DNA of 27,139 nt from Symbiobacteriaceae bacterium (GCA_009779515.1 WREE01000004.1:1-27139); one strand, 5' to 3'. Positions 18,303 to 26,195 are shown, counted from the stretch's first letter. Program-made: numbers and translations. The notes: generated from the sequence alone by a model not told the origin.

Positions 18303-20903
18303 ACTAACTGTAACGCTTTCTTCCAAGGGATCCCAGCTAATCTGCAGCCCCAAATGTTCGAGAATCCGGATATGCACTAAAGTGCGTTCGTTACGAATGG
18401 TGGGAGCGGCAATTTCCAAAGAAGCTCCGTTTAAGGTTGCCTGAGTGGAGCCGCTGCGAATCTCCAGGGAACGCCCGTTCAGGGTGAGGACTGTCCCCTG
18501 GGTCTCCTGGTTAAAGGCTACATGTCCCCCGAAGGCTTCGATGACTGCTCGGATAGGGAGCATGGTGAGATTGTTAAGCAGTAAAGGGACCGTGTCCCGC
18601 CCCGGATCTACCGGAACCAGTTCGCCAAAACACCACATTAAGGAACGATCCACCTGCAGAACCAGGTTTTGCAAAGTGCCACTGGGAGGAAGCTTCATCC
18701 GCTGAGGCTCCATAAACTCTGCGGTGAGCAGGTTGTCACCTAACTGCCCAAAATGTCTGCTCCCTTGGCTCCATAAGGTGTTATCCCACAGTAGGATATA
18801 GCTAGAGGAGGCTCCAGCGGCTACCTGACGTGCTTGTTCCAGCATTGCTTCCGGGGTGTAGATAATCTCCGCCGTGCTGTTGCTTACCTGTCGGGAGCTG
18901 TTGGCACCCCACCCCCAGGCTTGTCCATCCACCGAGGTAGCTAAGCTATGGGTACTTCCGGCGGCTGCCGTCCGCACCCCACTAAAGAGGCGTTGGGGGC
19001 GTAGCGCTTCAGGGATGTGGGCGCCTAAACCCAACTGCCCCAATTCGTTGCTGCCGCAAACCCAAAGAGAGCTATCGTCAGCCATAATTAGCGTATGTTT
19101 GCTGCCGGGAAAAACTGCCAGCACTCCCTCCATAACCTTGGTGGGAGTGGTGCGCATATTTTTATCGCCCAAGCCTAGCTGTCCGCTGCTGTTCTCTCCC
19201 CAAGCCCACAGGGAGCGGTCTTGTAAAATTGCCAGGCTATAATTCTCCCCTGCGGCGATCCCCCGCACCCCTTCCAGCAGCTTGCGTGGCAGGTTTTCTA
19301 TACCGCCACTGCTACCAATGCCCAACTGCCCCTGGGCGTTATTGCCCCATACCCATAAGTCGCCGTTGTCTTTGAGTAACAGAGAATGGCTCCCTCCCGC
19401 TGCCAAAGCGCTAACTTGGCTGCGGGGAGGTTGCGTGGCTGCAGGAGGTGCCACTGCTTCGCTATAAGCTTCCCGAGAAGCCCCGGTAGAAGGAGAGGTC
19501 GGTGATAGCGGGCTGTAACTCTCCCCAGGTATTAAAAGCTGGGTAGGATAAGATCGAGCCACATTGCCGCCGTTACCCAACTGCCCGTAATCGTTACTCC
19601 CCCAGGTGAAAAGATCCCCGCCGGTAGTGAGCAACAGGTTGTGGTTAGCTCCGGCGGCAAAGATGCTCACCCGCTCCAACACGGAGGCAGGCGATGCCGA
19701 GGAGCGCATATCGCGACGCCCCAGTTGCCCAAAACGTCCGGCACCCCAGGAAAATAGGGTGCCATTGTTGCTAAGCGCCAAGACATGGTTGGCGCCCGCC
19801 GCCACCCCTTTAATATCGTATAAAACCCGCTCCGGGGTACCCCGCACAGGATTGAGCCCTAAACCTAACTGCCCTTCCGAATTATCCCCCCAGGCAAAGA
19901 GAACACCGTCTTGGCGAATCGCCAGGATATGATCCATACCTGCGGCAACACGAACTACCTGGGTTAACACCGTGGCGACCGTTTGCTCCCGCCGAGTATT
20001 GCTCCTACCACCCCAGATATACAAGTTACGCTGCTGATCGGTGATTAAAGAAGTGACATCACCGGCAGCGATTTGCGCCACCCCGGTGAGAGAGCTCTCC
20101 GTAGGGGTAGAGCGAGGGGAAGTATCCCCTAAGCAGAGCTGACCATAATCGTTAGCTCCCCAGGCGTAAAGCTTTCCGTCGCTGGTTAGAGCCAGAGAGT
20201 GCCAGCCACCAGCGGCAATTTGACTTACTCCCTGGAGAACCAGGCGCAGCCCAGCTGTTTCACTGGGTACCAAATGCCCGGTTTGCCCTAAGTCGCTGCG
20301 CCCTGCCGTGTAAAGTATACCGTTATCGGCAAGAGCCATGACATGATAAGTACCTGCTGCTACCCGACTGATCGAAGATTGTATCTGGCGCGGGGCAAGA
20401 ACCGCCTGGCGAGCGCTATCTACCCCCAACTGTCCGTAAGCATTAGCCCCCCAAGCGTAAAGTACCCCGGTTCGGGTTATAGCATAACTCGATTCATGAC
20501 CGGCAGCTATGGCTGTAACATCGGTCATAATTTGCTCCGGTAGCGGAGCGATACTGTTACTGCCGTTGCCTACCTGACCAAAGCTGTTCCAACCCCAAGC
20601 GTACAGCTCCCCTCGGGTAGTCAGCGCCAAGCTGTGAAAGGAACCGGCAGCCACATGAACGACACCGTCCATGAGTTTATAAGGGGTGGCTAAGTTTTGG
20701 GTAAGGCCATTCCCCAGTTGGTAAAACTGGTTTTCGCCCCACACCCACAGCTCTCCCAGAGAGTTCACTGCTAGGGTATGCCGGGCACCGGCAGCAATAT
20801 TAACCCATGGAGTATAAGCTCCTTGCACCGCAGCAGGAAAGAAAGTTGTAGCCAGGATGAGAGTGATAAGTGCTAATAACCAACTGCGTCTGGGTAAAAT
20901 CAT
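18297..20903 (-). CDS. Secreted RCC1-repeat (double beta-propeller) protein with C-terminal stalk domain
   Basis: 868 residues. A signal peptide (about 1-29, core LLALITLILATTFF) is followed by 14 RCC1-type repeats of about 50 residues with the pattern AAG-x-x-H-[ST]-L-A-L, D-G-x-L-[WY]-x-W-G-x-N, G-Q-L-G. Repeats 6, 13 and 14 are degenerate. A Pro/Ser/Thr-rich insert (about residues 455-495) separates nine repeats from the last five. Fourteen repeats fit two seven-bladed propellers, though the linker does not fall at the 7/7 point. The C-terminal ~115 residues are a stalk domain (LLLNNLTMLPIRAVIEAFGG, then W-D-x(4)-SVTVSR). RCC1 propellers mediate protein-protein contacts; in eukaryotic RCC1 the partner is Ran, which has no relevance to a secreted bacterial protein. 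The ATG overlaps the upstream methyltransferase stop by 4 nt (ATGA), so the genes are co-translated. Ligand unknown. Confidence 0.93.
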   Translation of the reverse strand: MILPRRSWLLALITLILATTFFPAAVQGAYTPWVNIAAGARHTLAVNSLGELWVWGENQFYQLGNGLTQNLATPYKLMDGVVHVAAGSFHSLALTTRGELYAWGWNSFGQVGNGSNSIAPLPEQIMTDVTAIAAGHESSYAITRTGVLYAWGANAYGQLGVDSARQAVLAPRQIQSSISRVAAGTYHVMALADNGILYTAGRSDLGQTGHLVPSETAGLRLVLQGVSQIAAGGWHSLALTSDGKLYAWGANDYGQLCLGDTSPRSTPTESSLTGVAQIAAGDVTSLITDQQRNLYIWGGRSNTRREQTVATVLTQVVRVAAGMDHILAIRQDGVLFAWGDNSEGQLGLGLNPVRGTPERVLYDIKGVAAGANHVLALSNNGTLFSWGAGRFGQLGRRDMRSSASPASVLERVSIFAAGANHNLLLTTGGDLFTWGSNDYGQLGNGGNVARSYPTQLLIPGESYSPLSPTSPSTGASREAYSEAVAPPAATQPPRSQVSALAAGGSHSLLLKDNGDLWVWGNNAQGQLGIGSSGGIENLPRKLLEGVRGIAAGENYSLAILQDRSLWAWGENSSGQLGLGDKNMRTTPTKVMEGVLAVFPGSKHTLIMADDSSLWVCGSNELGQLGLGAHIPEALRPQRLFSGVRTAAAGSTHSLATSVDGQAWGWGANSSRQVSNSTAEIIYTPEAMLEQARQVAAGASSSYILLWDNTLWSQGSRHFGQLGDNLLTAEFMEPQRMKLPPSGTLQNLVLQVDRSLMWCFGELVPVDPGRDTVPLLLNNLTMLPIRAVIEAFGGHVAFNQETQGTVLTLNGRSLEIRSGSTQATLNGASLEIAAPTIRNERTLVHIRILEHLGLQISWDPLEESVTVSR
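18695..20807 (-). repeat. Array of 14 RCC1 protein repeats
   Basis: Protein-level tandem repeat of about 50 residues within the RCC1 gene, broken once by a low-complexity Pro/Ser/Thr insert at roughly 19415-19555. The copies are diverged at DNA level, with no near-identical tandem units, so the array appears old and stable and not recently expanded. Confidence 0.85.
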
Positions 20904-21679
20904 GTCATGGAACCTCCCGCCTCATCACGAATAGCAATTAAAATAGTGCTATAAGAATCTGCCTGCCAAGCAGAACCATTTAAGTCGGCAAAAACCTGTA
21001 TGGTGGTATAACCTGCTTCCCTACACATATTGGCAAGTTGCAAACGGCGTACCGGCCAGAGGTAGCTCCGACGCACACTGCGCTCCATAGCATCTGAGCG
21101 GCAGATATCTATTTTATTAGTGAGTATTAAACCCTCTTTGCCATCCGGCGCCAGAGAGCGGTAGATGGAGAGCCCCCACTCGGGGTGATGAATATCCTCC
21201 AAGTGATAGTCGTGAAAGTCTAAGATACGGTCGTAGTTATAAAGCTGCATGACTAAACGCCCCCGAGGCAGGAGCATGGCCACAGTTTGGTCGAGAAAGG
21301 CAGCCAGCTTAGCAGCATTGTCCAGCACCGAGACAGCATTGTTAAGGCAGAGAATCATGTGGAAATCTTTTTCGTTGCGGGGTAGGTCGTGAGGTCCACC
21401 TACTAAAAAGCGGGGACGTTTACGGTTACCAGCGCGCAAGCTGTTTTCATCGGCGCGGTAAACCAAGGTGGGTTCTGCTTCCAGAGCCACCACGATAGCC
21501 TCCTGATTAACCAACTCCTGAGCCAAAGCACCGTTACCACAGGCGGTATCTAAAACATGCAAGCCGTTCCAGCGGTTCACCTGCTGGGAGATAAAAGCCA
21601 ACATGCCGGAGGAGGTAGGCATGATATACGGTTGAAAGTCTACATAGCCATATGAGGAACGGGGCAAGTCTTCCACCAC
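20900..21679 (-). CDS. Class I SAM-dependent methyltransferase
   Basis: 259 residues. Motif I reads VLDTACGNGALA (about 42-53), followed by the acidic residue of strand beta-2 in VALEAEP; a LPRGRLVMQLYNYDRI block corresponds to the later strands of the Rossmann fold. It resembles small-molecule or unassigned Methyltransf_25/11-type enzymes; no substrate can be deduced. No signal peptide or membrane segment, so cytoplasmic. It is the first gene of a four-gene minus-strand operon and overlaps the RCC1 gene by 4 nt. The start I use is a GTG at 21679 immediately followed by a second GTG; neither has a convincing Shine-Dalgarno, so the true start could be either of these or the ATG at codon 20. 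Confidence 0.85.
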   Translation of the reverse strand: MVEDLPRSSYGYVDFQPYIMPTSSGMLAFISQQVNRWNGLHVLDTACGNGALAQELVNQEAIVVALEAEPTLVYRADENSLRAGNRKRPRFLVGGPHDLPRNEKDFHMILCLNNAVSVLDNAAKLAAFLDQTVAMLLPRGRLVMQLYNYDRILDFHDYHLEDIHHPEWGLSIYRSLAPDGKEGLILTNKIDICRSDAMERSVRRSYLWPVRRLQLANMCREAGYTTIQVFADLNGSAWQADSYSTILIAIRDEAGGSMT

Positions 21680-21726
21680 CTATTGGGAGAGTGATTGTCT
21701 AATCTTTTTCCTTCTTTTCGCTTTGC

Positions 21727-21755
21727 TGTATAAGCTTTCCTGCATTTCTTATGAA
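21727..21755 (-). promoter_or_regulatory. Candidate promoter of the methyltransferase-RCC1-stalk-mnmA operon
   Basis: On the minus strand TTCATA (21755-21750) and TATACA (21732-21727) are separated by exactly 17 bp. Each matches the sigma-A consensus at four of six positions. Transcription would begin about 40 nt before the GTG start. Confidence 0.35.
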
Positions 21756-21926
21756 GGTTGCCCGTGGTCTGTCATATCAAAGTAAACAAATGATTTGCAG
21801 TTATAGCCGAGGCTACCCCCTCCTCGGGAGCTGAAGACAAGGTGTTAACAAAGCTCTGTTCATCTAAAAGGACAAAGGTCTCGGGAAAATTTTACGAGAA
21901 TAATACTTCAAATTTACGGATCATCG

Positions 21927-21958
21927 AAGGTTTTCCTTTTAACCTTGACGAAGGAAAA
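21927..21958 (+). repeat. Two mutually exclusive hairpins
   Basis: Stem A pairs AAGGTT (21927-21932) with AACCTT (21941-21946). Stem B pairs TTTTCCTT (21931-21938) with AAGGAAAA (21951-21958). They share bases, so only one can form. A CGAAGG direct repeat (21925-21930 and 21949-21954) provides the two competing partners. Confidence 0.45.
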
Positions 21959-22040
21959 GCAAGAATAAGACTTGTTCTTGGGTGGCCTCCTGTACCGTAA
22001 ATCCTCTCACAAGGCGATTAAACATGACAGAGTACTAGCT

Positions 22041-22076
22041 TAAGCCACCTCTTTTGTGGTAAAATGAGATGGCTTA
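22041..22076 (+). promoter_or_regulatory. Imperfect palindrome enclosing an extended -10 element upstream of the FMN lipoprotein gene
   Basis: TAAGCCACCTC (22041-22051) is complementary to GAGATGGCTTA (22066-22076) at 10 of 11 positions. Inside it lies TGGTAAAAT (22057-22065), which fits an extended -10 promoter (TG-n-TAAAAT); no good -35 is seen. It could be an operator over a promoter or an RNA hairpin about 40 nt before the gene start. Confidence 0.35.
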
Positions 22077-22115
22077 TATACAAGATTATATTGGTAAACG
22101 CCATGAGGTGATCAA

Positions 22116-22955
22116 ATGAAACTGACCTTCCCTAAATACTTCATCCTACTTCTGGCATCGCTGCTTTTTTTCTCCGGCTGCCAGCTTATCGACTTTCCCA
22201 CCCTTATTGCTGCCGCCAACAATAACCAGCCTACCCTGCAAGCGCCTACCCACCCGATGCGCACCTACCGGGATGCCATCAGTGTCGGTTACTCCGATTA
22301 TCATCGGGAGCATGGCTATGTTAAAGTTACCCTGGACTTTGCTAACGATACCTTTCGTACCGTCAGCATTAAAAGTTTCGATAGTTTAGGTCGCCCCAAA
22401 AACGATTATTACGACTACGAGCCACACCAAACAGCTCTCGGTTTATCTCTACGGTTACGTACATTAGGACCGGGACGCATCTCCCAGTTGGAAGGGGTGT
22501 CAGGTGCCACCACCACGGTAAATGCTATCAAGCAGGCTGCTCGCCGAGCCGAGGAGAAGGCTCGCTTCCGTCAGGAAGAAAGTAAAAGCTATTACGACGG
22601 TACCTTTGTCGGAGTTTCCGATCGCATCCTACGGGGCTGGACTATAGCTGTCATCACCATTCGTAACGACCGCCTGGAGCATCTCATGTTCACCGGTGTG
22701 GGACCCGCCACGGCTTATCAGGCAGATGGTACTACCCAGGAATTGCTGGACGACCAGCAGAACTTTATTTATACCGCCAAAGGACCCGACTACCCCTGGC
22801 GTTCTTACCACCAGGCTATAACTGAGCTGGAAAAGCGCTATGTGGAAGTTGGTTGGGAGAACCTGGATGTAGTAGATACCGTTTCCCGGGCTACGGTCAC
22901 CAGTACCGAAGCCAAAATTGCCCTGCAGAGGGCTTTAGAAGCTGCCAAACGGTAG
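22116..22955 (+). CDS. Lipoprotein with two FMN-binding (flavinylation) motifs, PplA-like
   Basis: 279 residues. Signal peptide with lipobox FFSGC (Cys22) predicts a lipoprotein on the outer membrane face. Two tandem FMN_bind-type domains follow: the first ends in EGVSGATTT (acceptor Thr132), the second in DTVSRATVT (Thr260), where Arg replaces the usual Gly. In this family FMN is attached through a phosphoester bond to the Thr by the ApbE transferase. Size, lipobox and two-domain layout resemble PplA, the flavinylated lipoprotein of Gram-positive extracellular electron transfer, but no ndh2, eetA/B, dmk or apbE gene is in the window, so the role is inferred. The start is firm: GAGGTGATC, a near-perfect complement to the 16S 3' end, lies just before ATG. 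The gene is monocistronic or weakly linked to the 5'-nucleotidase gene 209 bp downstream. Confidence 0.88.
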   Translation: MKLTFPKYFILLLASLLFFSGCQLIDFPTLIAAANNNQPTLQAPTHPMRTYRDAISVGYSDYHREHGYVKVTLDFANDTFRTVSIKSFDSLGRPKNDYYDYEPHQTALGLSLRLRTLGPGRISQLEGVSGATTTVNAIKQAARRAEEKARFRQEESKSYYDGTFVGVSDRILRGWTIAVITIRNDRLEHLMFTGVGPATAYQADGTTQELLDDQQNFIYTAKGPDYPWRSYHQAITELEKRYVEVGWENLDVVDTVSRATVTSTEAKIALQRALEAAKR

Positions 22956-23006
22956 ACGCCACTAATCTTCCTTTCCTTCTACACCCTAATAAACTTAAGC
23001 GTCTAC
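22952..23006. repeat. Widely spaced inverted repeat overlapping the stop codon of the FMN lipoprotein gene
   Basis: GTAGACGC (22952-22959) and GCGTCTAC (22999-23006) are exact inverted copies separated by 39 nt. The left arm includes the TAG stop. No T-tract follows, so terminator function is not supported. Confidence 0.35.
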
Positions 23007-23164
23007 TCCATATCACCGTTAGCGACTTAACCATGGCTCTATCCTATCCCAGGGATCCCCATCTAGCAGAGTAGTTGATCGCTTCCGGTGTCACGGAAAG
23101 GAGGAGTGTCGAGCAATTTACCACCTAAGAAGACCACCCTACCCACAACAAAAGGAGTGTATTT

Positions 23165-25126
23165 ATGCGCAAGCAAATCCTTGGGCTTCCAAAATTGCTG
23201 CTTACAGCTGTCGCTCTCTGTCTCACCTTAGGCATGGTTGCTCCCGCAGCGTTAGCCGAAGCAGATACCAAAGAGCTTACCACCATTAACATCCTGCACA
23301 CCAACGATGTCCACGGCAGGCTGTTCCAGGTAGATAACAACAACGCCGGCATGATCGGCATCCACCGCATTGCTGAGATTAAAAACAACACCGAGAACGC
23401 TATTTTAGTGGATATCGGCGATGTCCTGCATGGCCTACCTCTGGTTAATGTCAACCGAGGGCAAAACGCTATCGACCTCATGACAGCAGCCGGCTACCAG
23501 GTGATGACCCCTGGTAACCACGATTTCAATTTTGGCAGTGATCGCTTAGCCGAATTGGCAGAGTATGCTGCCCAACAAGGTATGCATATCATCTCGGCTA
23601 ATGTGTACGACATCGTTCAGGACGCCCCTTTCCTGCCTGCTACCCATGTGGTGGAAGTGGCTGGTTTTAAGGTGGGCTTCTTTGGTCTTACCACCCAAAC
23701 CACCCCTATTGTCACCAACCCTGTCAATGTAGAGACTCTGGAATTTCTTAGCTACCTGGCTGCTGCCGAAGCCGCCATCGAAGCTCTGCAACAGCAGGAA
23801 GTGGACGTTATTGTGGCCTTAGCCCATGTCGCTCACGGAGATATCCTGGCCATGCTGGAAGCTCTAACCGTAAAACCGGATGTGGTTATTGAAGGTCACG
23901 ACCACCTCCTGGGAACCAACGAAAAGAGCGGTGTCATTATCGCCGGCGATGGACAGTATCAGGAAAATATTGGCTTTGTGACTATCACTCTGGCTGCCAA
24001 CGGAGATATCGTCGATATCTCGGCTTCCCAAGTTAATAAAAGTGAGTTGGGCGATCTGGAAGGCGACCCGGAGGTTCTCTCCCTAGCGGAAGCTATGAAG
24101 GAGACCGTTATCGCCCAGTTCAGTGAAGTAATCGCCAAATCGGGCATAAACCTCTCCAGTGCTCGCGGCGATGCCGAGACCAACGGGGTGCGTAACTCCG
24201 AGCAACCTCTGGGGAACCTGGTCGCTGACGCTATGCGCTATATCAGTAAAGCCGATATGGCGATCACCAACGGCGGTGGGTTGCGGGCTGATATCAAAGA
24301 AGGAGATATTACCCGGGGTGACTTGAACAGTGTACTCCCCTTTGGCAATGTGCTGGTAGTTAAAGAAGCCACCTCCCAAGGGATCAAAGAGGCTTTGGAG
24401 AACGGCCTTTCCACCGCTCCCGCGCCTTTAGGTGGTTTCCCGCAAATCTCCGGTCTGATGGTCAGTTATGACCCCAGTAAAGAAGCCGGCTCCCGGGTCA
24501 TCTCCATGACCTTAGCTAACGGCACCGTGCTGGATCCAGATGACACCACCACTGTATACACTCTTGCCACCAACGACTTCATGGCTAACGGTGGCGACGG
24601 CTACGCGTCCATTAAACTTATGCCTACCCTGGCAGAAATCGATTCCCTGGACAGTGTTTTCGAGAGCTATATTGTTACCGCTCTGGGAGGCACCGTCACC
24701 CCACAATCTGCAGCTATCGACGGACGCATAACCCCCATCCCTCCTCTGGGCAAGATGCCTATTACCCTGACTATCGATTCTCTGGTAGTCTCCCAGGGAA
24801 AAATGCTGTTACCAGAACCTCCCCTTCCCCCGCAAATTATCAACGACCGCACTATGCTCCCCTTCCGTTATCTGGTGGAGACTGTCCTGGAAGGTGAAGT
24901 CCTCTACGACGAAGCCACCCAGCAAATCACAGCCACGGTGGAGGGACATGTAGTCCAAATGACCGTGGATGTCGTCGATATTATCTTCGATGGCGAAAGC
25001 TATAATTATGGTCAGGCTCCAGTCATCGTGGACGACTACACCCTCATCCCCCTTAGGGCTTTCGATCTCCTCTTCGATAAACTAGGCTGGGATGCTGCCA
25101 CTCGCACGGTAACCATCGAACCTTAA
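23165..25126 (+). CDS. Secreted UshA-like 5'-nucleotidase/2',3'-cyclic phosphodiesterase with C-terminal stalk domain
   Basis: 653 residues. Signal peptide (about 1-31, ending ALA). The metallophosphatase domain (about 40-290) has the dinuclear-metal motifs TNDVHG (Asp48, His50), GDV (Asp86), GNHDFNFG (Asn118, His119), AHVAHGD and GHDHLLG. The 5'-nucleotidase C-terminal domain (about 330-505) has LGNLVADAM, NGGGLRADI and NDFMANGGDGY, which form the nucleoside pocket. The last ~120 residues are a stalk domain (NDRTMLPFRYLVE, TLIPLRAFDLL, ending W-D-x(4)-TVTIEP). The predicted activity is release of phosphate and nucleoside from extracellular nucleotides; UDP-sugar hydrolysis is possible. The stalk domain makes it longer than the usual ~520-550-residue enzyme. 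AAAGGAG lies just before ATG at a normal distance. The following hydrolase gene begins 90 bp downstream on the same strand and may be cotranscribed. Confidence 0.95.
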   Translation: MRKQILGLPKLLLTAVALCLTLGMVAPAALAEADTKELTTINILHTNDVHGRLFQVDNNNAGMIGIHRIAEIKNNTENAILVDIGDVLHGLPLVNVNRGQNAIDLMTAAGYQVMTPGNHDFNFGSDRLAELAEYAAQQGMHIISANVYDIVQDAPFLPATHVVEVAGFKVGFFGLTTQTTPIVTNPVNVETLEFLSYLAAAEAAIEALQQQEVDVIVALAHVAHGDILAMLEALTVKPDVVIEGHDHLLGTNEKSGVIIAGDGQYQENIGFVTITLAANGDIVDISASQVNKSELGDLEGDPEVLSLAEAMKETVIAQFSEVIAKSGINLSSARGDAETNGVRNSEQPLGNLVADAMRYISKADMAITNGGGLRADIKEGDITRGDLNSVLPFGNVLVVKEATSQGIKEALENGLSTAPAPLGGFPQISGLMVSYDPSKEAGSRVISMTLANGTVLDPDDTTTVYTLATNDFMANGGDGYASIKLMPTLAEIDSLDSVFESYIVTALGGTVTPQSAAIDGRITPIPPLGKMPITLTIDSLVVSQGKMLLPEPPLPPQIINDRTMLPFRYLVETVLEGEVLYDEATQQITATVEGHVVQMTVDVVDIIFDGESYNYGQAPVIVDDYTLIPLRAFDLLFDKLGWDAATRTVTIEP

Positions 25127-25216
25127 TTAAACTAACCCCTCAGGGGAGAAGCAAAAGAAGGGAATTTTATTACCGGTAGCGAAGTAAATTTCATCACATC
25201 AAAGGAGGAAGAGCCA

Positions 25217-26173
25217 ATGCCGGAGGTCAACATTGAGGAACTATTTCGCAGAATGCAACGTCAGCAGTCCTTTACCAACGCCTCCCTCTCCAAGCAGGTT
25301 GACAACATCCGCTGGGAGTTGGTTATGCGCGATGTAGCCGAGTTCGACATGCACCGCATCCCAGGACCACCCCCGAAAAACACCACTGCTCAATCCTGGC
25401 AGGATAAGGGTAACCCGGTAGTCTTTACCGTCTACACCTTTGTCCCTAAGGGGTTGGACAAGAGCAAGAAGCACCCTATGGTTGTCTATGTTCATGGCGG
25501 CGTCCACTCCGATTTCCGCAGCGGTAGCAACCATGTCATCAAGGAGCTCCTAGCCGAAGGATATGTTGTCATCTCCCCAGACTACCGTGGCTCCACTGGC
25601 TACGGGCAAGGCTTCTGGCAGCTTATCGATTACGGCGGGTTAGAAATCGAAGACACTTTTGCCGCCCGTAACTGGGCAGTGGAACACTTCGACTTTGTCG
25701 ATCCCCAAAAGGTGGGTATCATCGGCTGGTCTCACGGCGGTCTCCACGCCCTCTTCAATATCTTCAATCATCCGGAGTTCTATCAGGTAGCCTACGCCGG
25801 AGTGCCGGTATCCGACCTGGTGGCACGTATGGGTTACAAAGGAGAGAGCTACCACGGTCAGTTTGCTGCCGACCATCATATCGGTAAGTACGCCTGGCAG
25901 AACCCTCAGGAATACCGTCGGCGCTCCCCCGCCTGGCATGCCGAAAAGCTACAAACTCCCCTCTTAATTCACACCAACACTAATGACGAAGATGTCAATG
26001 TTTTAGAAGTCGAGCACCTTATCAAAGCTCTTAAAGCTGAAGGCAAGGAGTTCACCTACAAAATTTACGAAAACGCCCCCGGTGGTCACTCCTTCAACCG
26101 CATCGATACCCCCTTGGCGGTGGCATCGCGCCAGGAGATCTACACCTTCCTGGCAAAGTATCTTAAGGGCTAG
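25217..26173 (+). CDS. S9-type (prolyl oligopeptidase-like) alpha/beta hydrolase
   Basis: 318 residues. Only the alpha/beta-hydrolase catalytic domain of the S9 family is present, preceded by about 60 extra residues; the beta-propeller of true prolyl oligopeptidases is missing. The oxyanion region is VYVHGG, the nucleophile elbow GWSHGG (Ser172), the acid TNDEDV (Asp257) and the base GGHSFNR (His291), all in the expected order. PDYRGSTGYG is typical of S9 enzymes. No signal peptide is visible, so it is cytoplasmic unless exported by another route. It may be a peptidase or an esterase; the sequence does not decide. The start is supported by AAAGGAGG (25201-25208) 8 nt before ATG. A strong hairpin terminator follows the gene. 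Confidence 0.92.
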   Translation: MPEVNIEELFRRMQRQQSFTNASLSKQVDNIRWELVMRDVAEFDMHRIPGPPPKNTTAQSWQDKGNPVVFTVYTFVPKGLDKSKKHPMVVYVHGGVHSDFRSGSNHVIKELLAEGYVVISPDYRGSTGYGQGFWQLIDYGGLEIEDTFAARNWAVEHFDFVDPQKVGIIGWSHGGLHALFNIFNHPEFYQVAYAGVPVSDLVARMGYKGESYHGQFAADHHIGKYAWQNPQEYRRRSPAWHAEKLQTPLLIHTNTNDEDVNVLEVEHLIKALKAEGKEFTYKIYENAPGGHSFNRIDTPLAVASRQEIYTFLAKYLKG

Positions 26174-26195
26174 AACTCTCCAACTAACGCCGAAG

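Larger units (their letters stand above)
21680..22115. other. 436-bp non-coding region between divergent operons
   Basis: Contains the presumed promoters for the methyltransferase operon (minus) and the FMN-binding lipoprotein gene (plus), and at least four hairpins: CCGAGG/CCTCGG (21807-21812 with 21822-21827), two competing stems at 21927-21958, CAAGAA/TTCTTG (21960-21965 with 21975-21980), and a long one at 22041-22076. I recognise no known riboswitch or T-box consensus and no supported ORF. Confidence 0.6.

Noticed and set aside
18695..20807. RCC1 array as a recent DNA tandem repeat or CRISPR-like array
   Set aside because: The periodicity is only at protein level; units are diverged in DNA sequence and lie within one open frame.
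21751..21834. A 27-codon ORF on the plus strand starting ATG-AAG in the intergenic region
   Set aside because: No Shine-Dalgarno precedes it, the bases before the ATG are T-rich, and its first codons overlap the candidate minus-strand promoter. A length of 27 codons is expected by chance.
21978..21998. GGGTGG...TACCG resembling a T-box sequence
   Set aside because: The conserved TGGNACCGCG core is absent, there is no specifier-loop or aminoacyl-tRNA-related gene downstream, and no terminator partner is visible.
23097..23104. A strong AAAGGAGG site about 60 bp before the 5'-nucleotidase gene
   Set aside because: The only start codon close by (GTG at 23106) is too near for normal initiation, and its frame differs from the nucleotidase. 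The true gene start has its own site at about 23152, so I treat this one as fortuitous or as a leader element without evidence.
25136..25146. CCCC-TCA-GGGG after the 5'-nucleotidase gene as a terminator
   Set aside because: Four-base stem, three-base loop and no following T-tract; too weak to call.
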